Part shown: one piece after another, positions 24,731-27,317 of the stretch
Layout: the number at the start of each line of letters is the position of its first letter
How positions within the stretch are numbered: the first letter of the stretch is position 1
NCBI GenBank assembly: GCA_009695405.1
Contig: SIAZ01000010.1
Location: 1 to 27,317, forward strand
Source of the DNA: Pedosphaera sp.
GTDB taxonomy: Bacteria; Verrucomicrobiota; Verrucomicrobiia; Limisphaerales; UBA9464
DNA: 27,317 nucleotides
Direction: 5' to 3'
Translations under genes and position numbers: made by a program
Notes under the pieces: generated by a model
What the model was told of the DNA's origin: nothing
Seen by the model: only the letters and a program-made list of their open reading frames with translations
The model's database searches: none

Positions 24731-25606
24731 TCAGCACTCAGGAAAAGTCCACCGTTCACCCGACCGCAAGACCGCATATCCCTGCCCAGATTGCTGACAG
24801 GCCATCACAAAATCGTCGGGGGGGGCTGTATTAAACTTAAAAAGATCGTAATGACAGGGTATGGCAATTTTAGCGCCGATCTGCCAAGCTAAACCGGCCG
24901 CCTCTTGTCCCCATAAATTTCCAGCAACTCGACGCTCCGAAGCCCGTCCATTCACCGGAAGAAGTGCCAGATCAACTCGCAGAGATCGCAGAAGTTCCGC
25001 CTGTCCTTCATACATCACGGTATCCCCTGAATGATATATCCTCCAAGGCCCCATACTTACGACGTAGCCGAGGCAGGTGAGGCGACCCGCTGCATCGGTC
25101 TCCAAGGTCTCATGAGCCGCAGGCACCGCGCGAATCTGTAAACCCTCGACTTGAACCTCCTCCACTCCACCACACGGACCAAAGCCTGGGACCGCTGACT
25201 CAAGACCTAGTAACTGCGATTCCGGCAAGCCACTCCGCTGCCTGATCACCCCACGGATCGCCTCGGGAAACACCAACTTCATTCTTGGGTTAGCTCTCGC
25301 AAGAGGCTTGAGTGTCTCCGGATCCAGATGATCGGTATGTCCGTGGCTGGAGGTGACAAGGTTAATACCAATCAACCTCGCCGGATCGATCACTCGCTCA
25401 GTCATACGAACATGGGGTTTGTCCGTCTCAGCATATTTTGAGGTTAAGGAATCGGAAAGGTAAGGATCCAACAGAACCCTCTTACCGCCCCACGCTAGGA
25501 GATATCCGCTCTGACCCAACCACCAGAGATGAAGGCGCTGGTCGGCCAAACAGGCGTCTTCCACATCAGCCAAAAATCGGTCGTCCTGTAAGGCGGGGCA
25601 GATCAT
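24731..25606 (-). CDS. UlaG-like metallo-beta-lactamase-fold hydrolase
   Basis: From the ATG at 25606 the product is 291 residues. It opens with a WWLGQSGYLLAWGGKRVLLDPYLSD phrase (about residues 28-52), typical of the UlaG/L-ascorbate-6-phosphate lactonase-like branch. The metal-binding HxHxDH motif is His88, His90, Asp92, His93 (SSHGHTDHLDP). Later ligand-bearing motifs are YHSGDTVMYEG and IPCHYDLF. It should be a cytoplasmic Mn- or Zn-dependent hydrolase, but the substrate is not readable. It begins seven bases after the methyltransferase stop and ends ten bases before kamA, so the three are probably one transcript. The frame is open 60 codons upstream, but that part overlaps the preceding gene and carries no family sequence. 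Confidence 0.85.
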   Translation of the reverse strand: MICPALQDDRFLADVEDACLADQRLHLWWLGQSGYLLAWGGKRVLLDPYLSDSLTSKYAETDKPHVRMTERVIDPARLIGINLVTSSHGHTDHLDPETLKPLARANPRMKLVFPEAIRGVIRQRSGLPESQLLGLESAVPGFGPCGGVEEVQVEGLQIRAVPAAHETLETDAAGRLTCLGYVVSMGPWRIYHSGDTVMYEGQAELLRSLRVDLALLPVNGRASERRVAGNLWGQEAAGLAWQIGAKIAIPCHYDLFKFNTAPPDDFVMACQQSGQGYAVLRSGERWTFPEC

Positions 25607-25613
25607 GCTCTTT

Positions 25614-26660
25614 TTAAAGTTTCTGCCGAGCCAATGACACACCCTCACAGAGCGATTGCAACTTGCGGACTGCAGCCCAGCGGGCCGTCTGACTAAGACC
25701 GCAATCCGGTGCCAACACCAATCGATCCGCTGGAACAAACTCCAAGCATCGAGCAACTCGGTTAGCAACATCCTCCGAAGTCTCAATGTAGTAGCTCTTC
25801 ACATCAATAATACCGACGGCCACGTCACGACTGCGGGCGATAGGTGCGATACACTCCAACTCAGCAAATTCTCGACTGGCCATCTCGACATGCATTTCAT
25901 CGCATTTCATCTCAAGAAACGCAGGAAATAAGGGGGCTAACCGACGTGGCCCCACAGCTCGGGCTTTGTAATTACCAAAGCACAAGTGCATGCAAACCCG
26001 GGTTCGCCCGGTCACCGTTTCAATGGTCCGATTGTAAATATCCACAAACCGGCGAACATCTTCTCGATGAGCATAACAACTCATTGAAGGCTCATCGACA
26101 CTGATTTCTCGACATCCTGCGGCGACGAGATCTTCCAACTCCTTTCGGACAATTGGCAGGAGTGCTTCGGTTAATGACCAACGGTCTGGATAACCCAAAT
26201 TAGGATTAGCAAGGAGACGACCCGAAAGAGTATAAGGACCAGGCACCGAGGCCTTAAGAGTGACTGGCCGGGTTGACATGCCCTCCATCACAGACTGCAA
26301 CCGCTGAAACTCTCCGACCGCTCCCAACCCACGGGAGGCTTGCAAAGGACCCCCCACAGCATGTTTTCCTCGTTGATCATGCGCAGGAGGCCCGAATCGT
26401 CGAGGCGATACAGATTCCAAATCAATGCCCTGAATGAATCCATAGAAGCTGAGGTTAAAATCCAAACGTGTTTGTTCTCCATCGGTGATCACATCTAACC
26501 CTGCTTTCAACTGATCGCGCACGGCACAAGTGACCGCGTCCCTTTGCAGTTCCGCCAAGTCTTCTGAGCCAAAGCGGTCGAGATGAGCGGAGGCCAATTC
26601 AACCCAACTCGGAAACGGATGGCTCCCGATAACCGAAGTTCTCAACGGACATTCTTTCAT
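25614..26660 (-). CDS. Core MetE-type (B12-independent) methyltransferase
   Basis: This 348-residue protein equals the C-terminal catalytic half of cobalamin-independent methionine synthase. The zinc ligands match: His225 and Cys227 in CMHLCFGN, Glu259 in HVEMA, and Cys320 in LAPDCGL. SVDEPSM (187-193) matches the homocysteine-side loop and VITDGEQ (58-64) the family's DGE motif. The N-terminal tetrahydrofolate-binding duplicate of full-length MetE is absent. Such stand-alone core proteins exist in bacteria and archaea, where the methyl donor differs from methyl-THF polyglutamate or is unknown. I chose the ATG at 26660 (MKECPLRTSVIGSHPFPSW) over 26705. The next genes are an MBL-fold hydrolase and kamA, which do not identify the donor. 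Confidence 0.85.
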   Translation of the reverse strand: MKECPLRTSVIGSHPFPSWVELASAHLDRFGSEDLAELQRDAVTCAVRDQLKAGLDVITDGEQTRLDFNLSFYGFIQGIDLESVSPRRFGPPAHDQRGKHAVGGPLQASRGLGAVGEFQRLQSVMEGMSTRPVTLKASVPGPYTLSGRLLANPNLGYPDRWSLTEALLPIVRKELEDLVAAGCREISVDEPSMSCYAHREDVRRFVDIYNRTIETVTGRTRVCMHLCFGNYKARAVGPRRLAPLFPAFLEMKCDEMHVEMASREFAELECIAPIARSRDVAVGIIDVKSYYIETSEDVANRVARCLEFVPADRLVLAPDCGLSQTARWAAVRKLQSLCEGVSLARQKL

Positions 26661-26756
26661 AACAAATAAAGAGCAAACCCGCCTAGGAACACCTTGCTTG
26701 ATCAATTAACTGAAATTGAAACGGTAGGCTTGGGTTACCTTGAGATTAACTGGTGG

Positions 26757-27179
26757 TCAGTCAAAAAGGACTGTCCGATTTCCGCAAAGAAAAACTCGAT
26801 CTTCAAAAACCAATCGAAGGGCTTGAGCTAAAGCAAACTGCTCCACGTCTCGACCTGATCGGGCAAGAGCTTCTGCACTCCGAGTATGGTCTACGGGTAA
26901 AACCTGCTGAACCAAAATCGGGCCTTCATCTAGAACATCGGTCACAAAGTGAGCAGTGGCACCGATCACTTTAACTCCGCGCTGAAAGGCCTGCTGATAA
27001 CGTCTGGCTCCAATGAACGCGGGCAGAAAGGAATGGAGAATATTAATAATTCGAGAGGGATATCTCAAGACAAATTCAGGACTGAGAATCCGCATGTATT
27101 TGGCTAGGACAATAAAATCAGGTGCAGTTTCCTCGAGACAGGCCTGCAAGGACGCCTCGTGAGCAGCACGGCCGCGCAA
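26757..27179 (-). pseudogene. purU: Formyltetrahydrofolate deformylase PurU, C-terminal remnant
   Basis: This is the last 140 residues or so of PurU, which hydrolyses 10-formyl-THF to formate and THF. Recognisable PurU sequence runs from APDFIVLAKYMRILSPEFV through FLPAFIGARRYQQAFQRGVKVIGATAHFVTDVLDEGP to GRDVEQFALAQALRLV and GNRTVLF. Intact PurU is about 280 residues with an N-terminal ACT domain; that domain and the first part of the catalytic domain are missing. The frame instead runs back into the flank of an IS256-type transposase, whose stop lies in the same frame at 27237-27239. The catalytic motif INIHHS is INILHS: the codon at 27036-27038 is Leu where the active-site His is expected. 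Truncation plus this change argue for a dead gene. Confidence 0.85.
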
Positions 27180-27317
27180 CTTTTTTTCTGTAAAAGAGTC
27201 AAAGGCTGAATTTGGAGATGGGGGTTGGTTGGTTGTTTAGGATTGGGATGTGTCGGAGAAGTAGGCGCGTCCGGTTTCCCACTCATCGGAGGTTTCCATG
27301 AGGATGGCGGTGAGGAG
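27180..27317 (-). mobile_element. End of an IS256-family insertion sequence, cut by the window edge
   Basis: The stretch carries the transposase C-terminus and its short non-coding tail. Read on the minus strand the tail is T- and A-rich and passes TTTTACAGAAAAAAAGTTG just before clear purU sequence, which is where the terminal repeat would be expected. The exact last base of the element lies somewhere in 27175-27215. Neither the other end nor a target duplication can be seen. Confidence 0.72.
27237..27317 (-). CDS. IS256-family (mutator-type) transposase, C-terminal fragment
   Basis: The 26 visible residues read LLTAILMETSDEWETGRAYF and then SDTSQS before the stop. This is the characteristic end of IS256/MULE-type DDE transposases, where a small-residue/leucine helix is followed by an acidic (E/D)-x-W-x-(T/V)-G-(R/K)-x-Y-(F/L) motif. 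The rest, including the DDE catalytic triad, lies beyond the window. The match is short but distinctive; a different mutator-type family is the only reasonable alternative. Confidence 0.78.
   Translation of the reverse strand, partial: LLTAILMETSDEWETGRAYFSDTSQS

Overview
The window reads as a 27.3 kb chromosomal piece of a Gram-negative bacterium with moderate GC. It is probably a member of the PVC group, most likely Verrucomicrobiota. That placement rests on overall character: a short type IV prepilin with a PilT ATPase, a large RpoB with a long insertion before its C-terminal catalytic part, secreted Gfo/Idh/MocA and DUF481 proteins, and many good genes without a Shine-Dalgarno site. It is an inference, not a phylogenetic result.

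Layout. Positions 1-146 are the end of an IS3-family insertion sequence (start of OrfA, minus strand) that has cut off the front half of an HDOD-domain gene. Next come a minus-strand PfkB sugar kinase, two overlapping plus-strand envelope genes (a secreted protein of unknown function and a DUF481 outer-membrane protein) and minus-strand recF. A tightly coupled plus-strand run follows: thiL, tsaE, tsaB, a YkgJ-type cysteine-cluster gene and an exported Gfo/Idh/MocA oxidoreductase. A prepilin gene follows on the plus strand. On the minus strand lie hisS, an HD-domain hydrolase gene and pilT.

Positions 12.7-22.8 kb carry rplA-rplJ-rplL-rpoB-rpoC on the minus strand. A very strong terminator follows rpoC, and a terminator-like hairpin sits between rplL and rpoB. 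The usual upstream partners (secE, nusG, rplK) and downstream partners (rpsL, rpsG) are absent. Upstream of rplA is instead a divergent membrane gene in which a LAB_N domain carries an added C-terminal zinc ribbon.

The right part is a minus-strand cluster: truncated purU, a stand-alone core MetE-type methyltransferase, a UlaG-like metallo-beta-lactamase-fold hydrolase and a lysine 2,3-aminomutase-type radical SAM enzyme. The last three are separated by only 7-10 bases. The window ends in the C-terminus of an IS256-family transposase that interrupts purU. The purU remnant also carries a Leu where the catalytic His should be.

Most of the window is housekeeping. The least ordinary parts are the two gene-breaking insertion sequences at the two edges, the decayed purU, the rearranged rplA-rpoBC neighbourhood, the LAB_N-zinc-ribbon fusion and the methyltransferase/MBL/aminomutase cluster. 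I found no CRISPR array, tRNA, rRNA, phage gene or clear new defence system.
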